Positions 1 to 5,758 of a stretch of 5,758 bases of DNA are shown piece by piece. Below the pieces are notes generated by a model. It did not search any database. It saw nothing but the letters and a program-made list of their open reading frames with translations, and was not told where the DNA came from. Each line of letters starts with the position of its first letter. The first letter of the stretch is position 1. The stretch is from Sulfurospirillum sp. UBA6810 (GTDB lineage Bacteria > Campylobacterota > Campylobacteria > Campylobacterales > Sulfurospirillaceae). The stretch covers positions 1 through 5,758 of the forward strand of contig DKEY01000145.1 of NCBI GenBank assembly GCA_002469305.1, given 5' to 3'. Position numbers and translations under genes: made by a program.

Positions 1-13
1 TTATATAAAAACT

Positions 14-751
14 TTAATAGTATATTTTAGAGAGATAAAGTCCAGATGCTGGGCTGAGAGATGTTGCGTGTTTTTGCTTCCTCTCAAGCTGTTCTTGCAA
101 CTCTTTTATACTAAATTTTTCTTGCATAACTTTGAGTGAAAAATCACACATCATTCTTACTTGACTTCTTAAAAAAGAGTTTCCATAAAAATAAACAACA
201 GTAAAGTTTTGGTAATCATACGCACCCGCATCAAATATCTCTCGAACATCACTTTTGTTTTCACTTCCATTTTTTCTAAAGTACTCAAAGTTGTGAGAAC
301 CGATAAAGTGCTTGATGATTTTATCTAGTTTTTGAGTATCAATACTCTTTACATGTAAGGCATATTTTGCGAAAAAAGGATTATAAGAGCCTTTATACAA
401 GATATATCTATAATATCTCTTTTTAGCACTAAATCTTGCATGAAAAGAGTCATCTACAAGTTCGAGTTTTTTTATATAGATATGAGGGAGTAGCATCTTA
501 GTAAGTTTTGTTTGCAATTTGTCTATATTTTCCCAGTAAGTTGGCAAGTCAAAGTGTGCCACTTGGCTCAGTGCATGCACCCCTTTGTCTGTTCTTCCAC
601 TGCCTACCAAAGAAGAGGGGATATTTAACTTTCTAAGAGCTTTTGTGATATATCCAGCAACACTTTTTTGCACTCTATCCTCGTGCTTTTGGATTTGAAA
701 GCCATTAAACTCACTTCCATCATAGCTAAAAGTAATCTTTACTCTCTTCAA
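14..751 (-). CDS. truA: tRNA pseudouridine synthase A (TruA)
   Basis: TruA isomerises uridine to pseudouridine at positions 38–40 of the tRNA anticodon arm and acts in the cytoplasm. The 245-residue product has the family signature GSGRTDKGVHA at residues 51–60, with D55 as the catalytic aspartate. It also has an HARFSAKKRYYRY stretch (about 104–116), the GSHNFEYFRK segment (151–160), a SFLRSQVRMM helix (192–201) and the closing SGLYLSKIYY. It is shorter than E. coli TruA (270) but complete at both ends. The start is TTG: the codon two before it is the in-frame TGA that ends the upstream permease gene, and the conserved KITFSYDG strand begins only five residues in, so no other start fits. An AAAGG ribosome-binding site lies 9 bases upstream. 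It is the last gene of the operon seen here and ends with TAA 13 bases from the window edge. Confidence 0.96.
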   Translation of the reverse strand: MKRVKITFSYDGSEFNGFQIQKHEDRVQKSVAGYITKALRKLNIPSSLVGSGRTDKGVHALSQVAHFDLPTYWENIDKLQTKLTKMLLPHIYIKKLELVDDSFHARFSAKKRYYRYILYKGSYNPFFAKYALHVKSIDTQKLDKIIKHFIGSHNFEYFRKNGSENKSDVREIFDAGAYDYQNFTVVYFYGNSFLRSQVRMMCDFSLKVMQEKFSIKELQEQLERKQKHATSLSPASGLYLSKIYY

Positions 752-754
752 AAA

Positions 755-1780
755 TCAGTACCTTTGTTTTATACGTTTTACATAGACGATATAAGAGAGT
801 AATAAAGAGGTAAAAAATACAATAGGGATAGTATATATGGTAAATATCTTTACTAAAACAGAGATAGACCCTATATATACAGATATGATTAAAAAGATTT
901 CAGGATATATGTTTTTCTTTTGATATCTATAAGTCACAATTCCTATGGATACAGCAAAAAGTACCGTAGCTAGAGGGAAAAGAGAGATAAGCATGAAAAA
1001 TGCCAAGTCAGATGAGCGTCTGTCATTTTCGCTTGATTTCATCCAGTAGTCATAGATACTCTCAACACTTGTTATATAGTTTTTTGAAAAAGAGTTGATA
1101 TCCATCGTTCTAAAATTTACTTGGTTGATTTTTTCATCTGTGATTTGGAAAACTTTTCCATCATCTAGGGTAAGCTTCAAGATACCATCAAGATTTTCCA
1201 CTTTTGCACTTTTTGAAGTGATGATTTTTTGTTCTTCTTTTGCTGTTTTTTCTTTGTACATCACAACATCTTTGTATATACCATTTTCATCGATAGTGTT
1301 GATATACACTAACCAATCAGAAAATTTTTGTCCAAACTCTGTTGCTTTGATGTTAAATTTTGCTTCAATTTTTTTATAATCAATAAAATTTTGATTTAAC
1401 TGTTTTGAAACAGGGACTAAAACTAAAAAATCGATAATGAGGATAAAGGTTAAGATAGAAGCTACCGTAAGAAAAAATTTGGCAATCTTTTTTGGAGAGT
1501 ATCCAAGAGTAAAAAGTACGATGGTTTCATTTTCTTTTGAAAGATTATACAAAGAGATGGTTACCGCTATGAAAAATGTTACAGGCAAAGTGTAAATCAA
1601 AATCCTAGGTAGTAGATAGATATACATAGTTCCTAGTTCTATAAAGTTGATTTTTATGACAGAAGTTATACTTGCTATTTTGATAAAAAATATAATTGAA
1701 GTTATAAAAAAAAGTGTAAAAAACAGAGAGCTAAAGAGCCCACTAAAATTTTTCAGTAGATAATGGTTTGTTCTATTCAT
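755..1780 (-). CDS. LptF/LptG-family (YjgP/YjgQ) lipopolysaccharide export permease
   Basis: This 341-residue inner-membrane protein has the LptF/LptG layout. Three hydrophobic helices (about 14–36, 52–78, 99–123) are followed by a polar, strand-rich periplasmic domain (about 125–250) and three more helices (about 258–283, 291–311, 316–334). The segment between helices 2 and 3, SKENETIVLFTLGYSPKKI (81–99), matches the family's cytoplasmic coupling helix that contacts the LptB ATPase. LptF and LptG normally pair with LptB to lift lipopolysaccharide out of the inner membrane. I cannot decide between F and G from the sequence, so I give no symbol. K34 near the end of helix 1 recalls a lysine reported as important in E. 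coli LptG, a weak pointer toward G. The ATG overlaps the pilD stop by 4 bases (ATGA), suggesting translational coupling. Neither the partner permease nor LptB is encoded here. Confidence 0.9.
   Translation of the reverse strand: MNRTNHYLLKNFSGLFSSLFFTLFFITSIIFFIKIASITSVIKINFIELGTMYIYLLPRILIYTLPVTFFIAVTISLYNLSKENETIVLFTLGYSPKKIAKFFLTVASILTFILIIDFLVLVPVSKQLNQNFIDYKKIEAKFNIKATEFGQKFSDWLVYINTIDENGIYKDVVMYKEKTAKEEQKIITSKSAKVENLDGILKLTLDDGKVFQITDEKINQVNFRTMDINSFSKNYITSVESIYDYWMKSSENDRRSSDLAFFMLISLFPLATVLFAVSIGIVTYRYQKKNIYPEIFLIISVYIGSISVLVKIFTIYTIPIVFFTSLLLSYIVYVKRIKQRY
761..765 (-). promoter_or_regulatory. Ribosome binding site for truA (TTG start)
   Basis: AAAGG on the minus strand lies 9 bases before the TTG at 751–749, inside the last codons of the permease gene. 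It supports initiation at this unusual codon, which is the only possible start between the preceding in-frame TGA (757–755) and the conserved TruA core. Confidence 0.6.
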
Positions 1781-2505
1781 AATATCATTTCCAAGATTTT
1801 AAGTATTTGAGTTTGGGCACACCAAGTTATAAAAAGTCCAAGTGTTAAAAATGGTATAAAAGGAAGCTCATATCCTTTTTTTGAGACTATTAAAAAAGCA
1901 GGTAGAGAAATCAGTGCTGCTATGTAAATAGCACTTAAACCTAACTCTACGCCCAAAGTTGCTCCTATAATCGCTGCGATGATGATGTCTGCTTCACCCA
2001 TAGCCTCTTTTTTTATAATCCACGATACAAACATACGCAAAAGGGTAAATCCTCCAGCTAGTAAAAGTGCACCATTGAGTGAGTATAAAAAATCATGCAT
2101 AAAAAGTGAAACTATAAGTGCAGGAAGACTAATGCTATCAGGAACAGCCTTATACTTTAAATCTATCACACTTAAAGCAAGTAGCATTGTAAATAAAGTG
2201 GCACTTATACAAGCACCAAAGAGAGTTTCACTCTTTAGTATTGCTACTACAAAGATAGCCATAGTCGTAAGCTCTACGATAGGATATTGGATAGAGATTT
2301 TTGTTCCACAAAAACTACATTTGCCCTGAAGAATGAGCCAAGAAAAAAGAGGGATATTGTGATACCATTTTAAAGGTGTGTTACAACTAAGACAGTGAGA
2401 AGAGGGGAAAGCTATACTTTCACCTTTGGGAACTCTGATGATAACAACGTTTAAAAATGATCCAACACATAGTCCGATAACTGCAAAAAGTAAAATCTCT
2501 ATCAT
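1777..2505 (-). CDS. pilD: Prepilin peptidase / N-methyltransferase (A24 family, PilD-like)
   Basis: PilD-type enzymes are polytopic inner-membrane aspartic proteases that cut the leader of type IV pilins or pseudopilins and methylate the new N-terminus. The 242-residue product starts with a membrane helix containing GSFLNVVIIRVP (15–26). The cytoplasmic methyltransferase domain follows, with two zinc-type cysteine pairs (C38/C41 and C63/C66), the WYHNIPLFSWL segment (47–57) and the YPIVE motif (74–78). The peptidase part has the first catalytic aspartate in SVIDLKYKAVPD (D115). The second is D173 in MGEADIII, where the usual GxGD reads GEAD. Several hydrophobic helices fill the rest. It is close to the usual length, slightly short, and complete. 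It overlaps uppS by 4 bases, with a good GGAG ribosome-binding site. No pilin or secretion gene is visible, so its substrates (perhaps competence or type II pseudopilins) are inferred. Confidence 0.93.
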   Translation of the reverse strand: MIEILLFAVIGLCVGSFLNVVIIRVPKGESIAFPSSHCLSCNTPLKWYHNIPLFSWLILQGKCSFCGTKISIQYPIVELTTMAIFVVAILKSETLFGACISATLFTMLLALSVIDLKYKAVPDSISLPALIVSLFMHDFLYSLNGALLLAGGFTLLRMFVSWIIKKEAMGEADIIIAAIIGATLGVELGLSAIYIAALISLPAFLIVSKKGYELPFIPFLTLGLFITWCAQTQILKILEMIL

Positions 2506-3179
2506 AATGCTCCAAATCTTCTTGATGTACTTTTGTACTCTGATATTATAGTTTCAAGTTCTCCTGAGCTAAAATCTGGCCAAAGAGTTTTTGTAAAAAA
2601 AAGTTCTGCATAAGCTGATTGCCAGAGTAAAAAGTTTGAAAGTCTCTTATCTCCACCTGTTCGTATCAGCAAATCAACATCAGGAAAAGAATTTGTGTCT
2701 AAAAGAGTTTCAAAACTTTTTTCATCTATCTCTTTTCCCTCTTTTATAGCTTTGTTTATGGCTCTTGTTATTTCATCACGTGAGCCATAGTTTATAGCCA
2801 AAATCTGTGTTAGCCCAGTACAGTTTTGTGTTAGAGCTTTTAACTCTTCTATCTGCTTTTGTAGTGCTTTAGAAAATTTACTTGTATCCCCTATCACGCT
2901 AAAACGGATATTGTTTTCAAGTAAAGAAATAGCTTCTTGTTTTAAAAACTTTCCTAAGAGTTTCATCAAAAAATCAACTTCGGCTTTTGGTCTTTTCCAG
3001 TTTTCTGTACTAAAAGCATAGAGTGTTAGATACTCGACACCTATCTTTGCACAGTACTCTGTGATGCTTCTGACTTGCTTTGCTCCCTCTTCATGTCCGA
3101 AAGAACGGCTTTTGTTTTGACGCTGGGCCCATCTTCCGTTGCCATCCATAATGATAGCTAAGTGTACTAGTTCATTCAT
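2502..3179 (-). CDS. uppS: Undecaprenyl diphosphate synthase (cis-prenyltransferase)
   Basis: UppS adds isopentenyl diphosphate units in cis to farnesyl diphosphate to make undecaprenyl diphosphate, precursor of the lipid carrier for peptidoglycan, O-antigen and other surface glycans. All five family regions are visible in the 225 residues: AIIMDGNGRWA (8–18, D12 the catalytic Mg-binding aspartate), GHEEGAK (28–34), TLYAFSTENWKRP (52–64), the AINYGSRDEI region (128–137) and RTGGDKRLSNFLLWQ (173–187) followed by AYAELFF (189–195). The RTGGE glutamate common in bacterial enzymes is aspartate here (D177). The protein is slightly short because it has almost no N-terminal extension; the ATG lies just before the first core strand. 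It starts 2 bases after the upstream stop, with AAAGG 6 bases before the ATG, and overlaps pilD by 4 bases. Confidence 0.96.
   Translation of the reverse strand: MNELVHLAIIMDGNGRWAQRQNKSRSFGHEEGAKQVRSITEYCAKIGVEYLTLYAFSTENWKRPKAEVDFLMKLLGKFLKQEAISLLENNIRFSVIGDTSKFSKALQKQIEELKALTQNCTGLTQILAINYGSRDEITRAINKAIKEGKEIDEKSFETLLDTNSFPDVDLLIRTGGDKRLSNFLLWQSAYAELFFTKTLWPDFSSGELETIISEYKSTSRRFGAL
2510..2513 (-). promoter_or_regulatory. Ribosome binding site for pilD
   Basis: GGAG on the minus strand lies 4 bases before the pilD ATG (2505–2503), within the last sense codons of uppS. Together with the ATGA overlap it suggests that pilD translation is coupled to uppS termination. Confidence 0.5.
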
Positions 3180-3181
3180 GA

Positions 3182-3922
3182 CTAGCCTTTTATATCAAGC
3201 ATAAGCTTGTCGGTATCATAGAGTGGTTTTATATTTTTATCTATATTCATGTGTGAAATAATATCCAATTTTTCAAATTCTTTTTTTAAAAAATAAAAAC
3301 TTTTTTCGTATAAAACATCCATTGAGACAGTTTTGTTTGTAGTCCCATTTAAAACATAACCTCGAAGAGGCCCTAAGTTTTCATAAGCCATATAAAAATC
3401 TACCCGTTCATTTATCACAGAGGAAAATTGCATCAAAAGTGGTTTTTCTCCACTCTTCATCGGCAAGTGAAATATCTGCTCATTTAGTGCCATAAGCATT
3501 TGTGTTAAGGCTCTAAAAGTGTTTTTATCTATCCCTTTGGTTGCTAAGTTTTCTAAAATCCAATTTTTATAAAATCTACTAGGATAATCTAAGCTTTTTA
3601 TCTCTTGTAGTATCGTATTTAGCTCAAAATCCAAAAACAAAGAGCTATCTTGGAAAAAAGAGGGCTTTTTTACAAGCCCAGAGATAGTGATGATACCATC
3701 TTTGTTCTCCCCAAAATTACCCCAATACTTTACACCTTTTTCTAGCTTTTTTTGTGATTTTGTTGTAAATTCACGATTGCCCAAAAGTAGTTTATATCTG
3801 TCTAAGGTCATGCTCTCTAAAACAGTAATTGTTATAGGTAAAGAACTGTTAAACCTAAGATTTAAACTACTGTTTTCGGCTTTAGATGCAACAGAGGATA
3901 ACTTTGAGAGAGTATTTATCAT
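3182..3922 (-). CDS. Uncharacterised protein with FliK-like (Flg_hook) features
   Basis: I do not recognise this 246-residue protein by name. It has no signal peptide or membrane helix, so it should be cytoplasmic or a type III export substrate. Three parts can be seen. Residues 1–30 are rich in Ser, Asn, Leu and Lys and look disordered. Residues about 38–86 form a strand-rich unit (RYKLLLGNREFTTKSQ…LEKGVKYWG…GIITIS) like the small beta domain of many FliK-like proteins. After a helical middle (about 100–155) comes HLPMKSGEKPLL (152–163), then VDFYMAYENLGPLRGYVL (174–191), a beta strand TVSMDVLY (198–205) and an amphipathic helix (206–220). That order resembles the C-terminal hook-length control domain of FliK. 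It lacks the long Pro/Gln-rich linker of classical FliK and is much shorter. The ATG overlaps the coaBC stop by 4 bases (ATGA). The FliK relation is inferred from pattern only; the reading frame itself is well supported by the operon packing. Confidence 0.88.
   Translation of the reverse strand: MINTLSKLSSVASKAENSSLNLRFNSSLPITITVLESMTLDRYKLLLGNREFTTKSQKKLEKGVKYWGNFGENKDGIITISGLVKKPSFFQDSSLFLDFELNTILQEIKSLDYPSRFYKNWILENLATKGIDKNTFRALTQMLMALNEQIFHLPMKSGEKPLLMQFSSVINERVDFYMAYENLGPLRGYVLNGTTNKTVSMDVLYEKSFYFLKKEFEKLDIISHMNIDKNIKPLYDTDKLMLDIKG
3186..3190 (-). promoter_or_regulatory. Ribosome binding site for uppS
   Basis: AAAGG on the minus strand lies 6 bases before the uppS ATG (3179–3177) and overlaps the final codons of the upstream FliK-like gene. 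Its position fixes the uppS start at the first methionine before the conserved core. Confidence 0.55.
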
Positions 3923-5115
3923 AATTCTTTTGTTAATTCTAAAATTTTTTGAGAGATTGCAAACTTTGTATCCAATGCCAATGTAGTTTCAGATTTTTTT
4001 GTTATAAAAGTTATCTCATTCAGGGTACTGCCAAAATTGTTTTTTTCACCAAGAATATTGAGACAAACAGCATCTAGGTTTTTCTCTTGCAACATTTTTT
4101 TTGCATTTAAAAGTGCATTTTTTGCATCACATTCAGCTTTAAAGCCGATAGTATGGATACTTGTCTTATCAAGGCTTTTGAGTATGTCCTCATTTTTGCC
4201 AAGCTCTAAAGTCCAACTATCCCCGTGAGCTTCTTTTTTGACTTTGCCAGTTGCTTTATATTTTGGGATAAAATCACTCACAGCACTTGCCATAAAAACA
4301 TAAGGTTTTGTTTTACTTTGATTTATTACATGTAAAAGATTTTCTTTCAATTCAAGAGAACTTTCAAAGTTTAAAACATTGATACCACAAGGAGTATCAT
4401 CACTTGGTTTTGAAGTGATAAGGCTAACATCGGCTCCCTTAAAGTAAAAAGCTCGAGCAAGTTCATTTGCCATTTTCCCACTTGAAAAATTACTCACGTA
4501 TCTTACATCATCTATCTTTTCAACTGTTCCACCACCAGTGATAATGATCTCTTTATCTTTCCAAAAATCTTCTTTTAACAATTCTCTTGCACACACATCA
4601 AAAATATCTTTTGGCTCACTCATAGCGCCGACACCTTTATCGTTACAAGCGAGGAGTTTGTTTTGAGGTGCACAGATTTTCATCCCCAAAGATTTTAATT
4701 TTTCTAAACTTGCTTGTGTAAGAGGATTTAAAATCATATTTGTATTTGCAGAGGGTGCTAGTATGATTTGTTTGTTGTAAGCTAAAAGGGTGCTTGTTAA
4801 AAGGTTGTCTGCTATACCAGAAGCCATTTTGTTTATGGTGTTTGCACTTGCAGGAGCTACTAAAAACATATCTGCCCACTTACCTATGTAGATGTGGTTG
4901 TTGTCGCTTTTTGCCCAACTTTCGCTCTCTACATGTAAGACTTCATTTTGGCTTATAGCTTCAAAAGTTAGGGGTGTTATAAAGCGTTTTGCCTCTTCAC
5001 TCATCAAAACTCTTACATTTGCTTCTGCTTTGATAAAAAGGCGGATGAGTTCTAAAGTCTTGTATATAGCGATGCTTCCTGTAACACCTATGAGTATATT
5101 TTTATCTTTTAACAC
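3919..5115 (-). CDS. coaBC: Bifunctional phosphopantothenoylcysteine decarboxylase / phosphopantothenate–cysteine ligase (CoaBC, Dfp)
   Basis: CoaBC joins cysteine to 4'-phosphopantothenate (CoaB) and decarboxylates the product to 4'-phosphopantetheine (CoaC, FMN-dependent) in coenzyme A synthesis. The 398-residue protein is full length. The CoaC part (about 1–185) opens with GVTGSIAIYKT (10–20), has the catalytic histidine H74 in HIYIGKWAD, the flavin-site asparagine N124 in PSANTNM (121–127) and the clamp cysteine C157 in ACNDKGVGAM. The CoaB part (about 186–398) has TGGGTVEKIDDVRYVSNFSS (193–212, N209), AVSDFIP (278–284), the KVKK lysines (291–294), GFKAE (324–328) and an N…FGS…NEI nucleotide-site stretch. 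Two CoaC motifs depart from the usual PxMNxxMW and CGxxGxGRM. The start is GTG, sharing one base with the glmU stop (TAGTG), with a modest GGGA 7 bases upstream; the core fold begins at residue 5, so no later start is possible. Confidence 0.96.
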   Translation of the reverse strand: MLKDKNILIGVTGSIAIYKTLELIRLFIKAEANVRVLMSEEAKRFITPLTFEAISQNEVLHVESESWAKSDNNHIYIGKWADMFLVAPASANTINKMASGIADNLLTSTLLAYNKQIILAPSANTNMILNPLTQASLEKLKSLGMKICAPQNKLLACNDKGVGAMSEPKDIFDVCARELLKEDFWKDKEIIITGGGTVEKIDDVRYVSNFSSGKMANELARAFYFKGADVSLITSKPSDDTPCGINVLNFESSLELKENLLHVINQSKTKPYVFMASAVSDFIPKYKATGKVKKEAHGDSWTLELGKNEDILKSLDKTSIHTIGFKAECDAKNALLNAKKMLQEKNLDAVCLNILGEKNNFGSTLNEITFITKKSETTLALDTKFAISQKILELTKEL

Positions 5116-5758
5116 TATTTTTTCCCGAAGAATTTATAAAAGAAGTTTTCTACTATCTTTAAAGGCGCTCGATTGATAGCAAGACTTCCTTTTTTGATAT
5201 CTTTTGTGACAGTAGTTCCCGAAGCTATAAGCACATCATCTTCTATAACTATTGGAGCTACGAGTTGTGTGTCACTTCCTACAAAAACATTTTTACCGAT
5301 AATTGTTTTGTATTTTGCCTTACCATCATAGTTACATGTGATAGTGCCACAGCCTATATTTGTTCCCTCGTCAATCTCACTGTCTCCTAGATAACTAAGA
5401 TGACCTGCTTTGACTCCTGTAAGAGTTGATTTTTTGATTTCTACAAAGTTGCCTATCTTGCTGTTGATGAGTGTTGATTTTGGTCGTACTCTTGCCATAG
5501 GACCGATTTCAGAGTTTTTAAGGAGGCTATCTTCTACAACGCTATTTGTTTTTACATGTGAGTTTATGATTTTTGAACCTTTTAGGAGTGAAACACCATT
5601 TTCGATGATACTCTCACTTTCGATCACTACATCGCTCTCTATATAGATAGTATCAGGAAGACGCATGATAACACCAGCTTCCATAAATCTCTGTTTGATT
5701 CGCTCTTGCATAAGCTCTTCAGCAAGAGCAAGATGGTACTTTGAATTTACACCCATAA
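5115..5758 (-). CDS. glmU: GlmU, C-terminal acetyltransferase half (gene runs off the right edge)
   Basis: GlmU acetylates glucosamine-1-phosphate and then uridylylates it to UDP-N-acetylglucosamine, the shared precursor of peptidoglycan and lipid A. Only about 213 residues lie in the window. They begin at a GVNSKYHLALAEE segment, the linker just after the uridylyltransferase domain, and then form the left-handed beta-helix acetyltransferase domain. Visible active-site residues, counted from the first in-window Met, are R91 in ARVRP, the K108/K109 pair in VEIKKS, catalytic H119 in KAGHLSYLGD, the CNYDG loop (141–145) and the GSDTQLVAP coil (160–168). The Met at 5756–5754 is internal: the frame is open to the edge, and the family is roughly 430–460 residues, so about half the gene lies beyond 5758. 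The TAG stop shares its G with the GTG start of coaBC. Confidence 0.96.
   Translation of the reverse strand, partial: MGVNSKYHLALAEELMQERIKQRFMEAGVIMRLPDTIYIESDVVIESESIIENGVSLLKGSKIINSHVKTNSVVEDSLLKNSEIGPMARVRPKSTLINSKIGNFVEIKKSTLTGVKAGHLSYLGDSEIDEGTNIGCGTITCNYDGKAKYKTIIGKNVFVGSDTQLVAPIVIEDDVLIASGTTVTKDIKKGSLAINRAPLKIVENFFYKFFGKK

Noticed and set aside
1..13. Possible terminator after truA
   Set aside because: Only 13 AT-rich bases are present, with no inverted repeat. Any terminator or next gene lies outside the window.
349..358. Palindrome TTACATGTAA, with the same core ACATGT again near 4328, 4930, 5333 and 5551
   Set aside because: All copies are inside coding sequence, several in His-Val or similar codon pairs. 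Five ACATGT copies in 5.7 kb of AT-rich DNA is only slightly above chance, and there is no regular spacing or link to a promoter.
1095..1379. Plus-strand open frames opposite the genes (also 1979–2329, 3687–3986, 4037–4228, 4892–5176, 5410–5646)
   Set aside because: All are antisense to conserved genes, have no family motifs, and have the Ser/Phe/Leu-rich composition expected from the complement of AT-rich coding DNA.
4643..4879. A 78-residue open frame on the minus strand within coaBC
   Set aside because: It lies wholly inside the well-supported CoaC domain in another frame, has no recognisable motif and reads like shadow translation (scattered Cys, Lys, Ser, His).
5754..5756. ATG as a possible start of a short stand-alone acetyltransferase
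   Set aside because: The frame continues open to the window edge, and the GVNSK segment aligns with the internal linker of full-length GlmU, so this Met is internal.

Overview
The window is a compact bacterial chromosomal segment, AT-rich (about one third G+C by eye), with seven genes all on the minus strand. The gene content and protein style point to a Campylobacterota (Epsilonproteobacteria), most likely a free-living relative of Sulfurimonas. From memory, the order glmU–coaBC–hypothetical–uppS–prepilin peptidase–LptF/G-like permease–truA matches a block in Campylobacter jejuni (around Cj0821–Cj0827). I could not check this against a database.

In transcription order (right to left) the layout is: the C-terminal half of glmU (5115–5758, entering from beyond the right edge); coaBC (3919–5115); an unnamed 246-residue protein that I read as FliK-like (3182–3922); uppS (2502–3179); a prepilin peptidase, pilD (1777–2505); an LptF/LptG-family permease (755–1780); and truA (14–751). 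No spacer exceeds 3 bases. Three junctions are 4-base ATGA overlaps, one is a 1-base TAGTG overlap, and two are gaps of 2 and 3 bases. There is no room for internal promoters or terminators between genes. I see no RNA gene, mobile element, CRISPR array or large repeat. The promoter lies upstream of the window, to the right, and the terminator (or further operon genes) lies to the left of base 1.

Several products serve envelope building. GlmU makes UDP-GlcNAc, UppS makes the undecaprenyl diphosphate carrier precursor for peptidoglycan and surface polysaccharides, and the LptF/G-like permease would help extract lipopolysaccharide from the inner membrane. PilD processes type IV pilin-like or type II secretion/competence pseudopilins. 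CoaBC (coenzyme A synthesis) and TruA (tRNA pseudouridylation) are general housekeeping genes. The protein between coaBC and uppS is the one real unknown. Its C-terminal third resembles the hook-length control (Flg_hook) domain of FliK, which hints at a link with flagellar type III export.

Nothing in the window looks like a defence system or horizontally acquired cargo. The points worth checking are the FliK-like protein and motif departures in PilD (GEAD instead of GxGD), CoaBC (altered decarboxylase motifs) and UppS (RTGGD instead of RTGGE).
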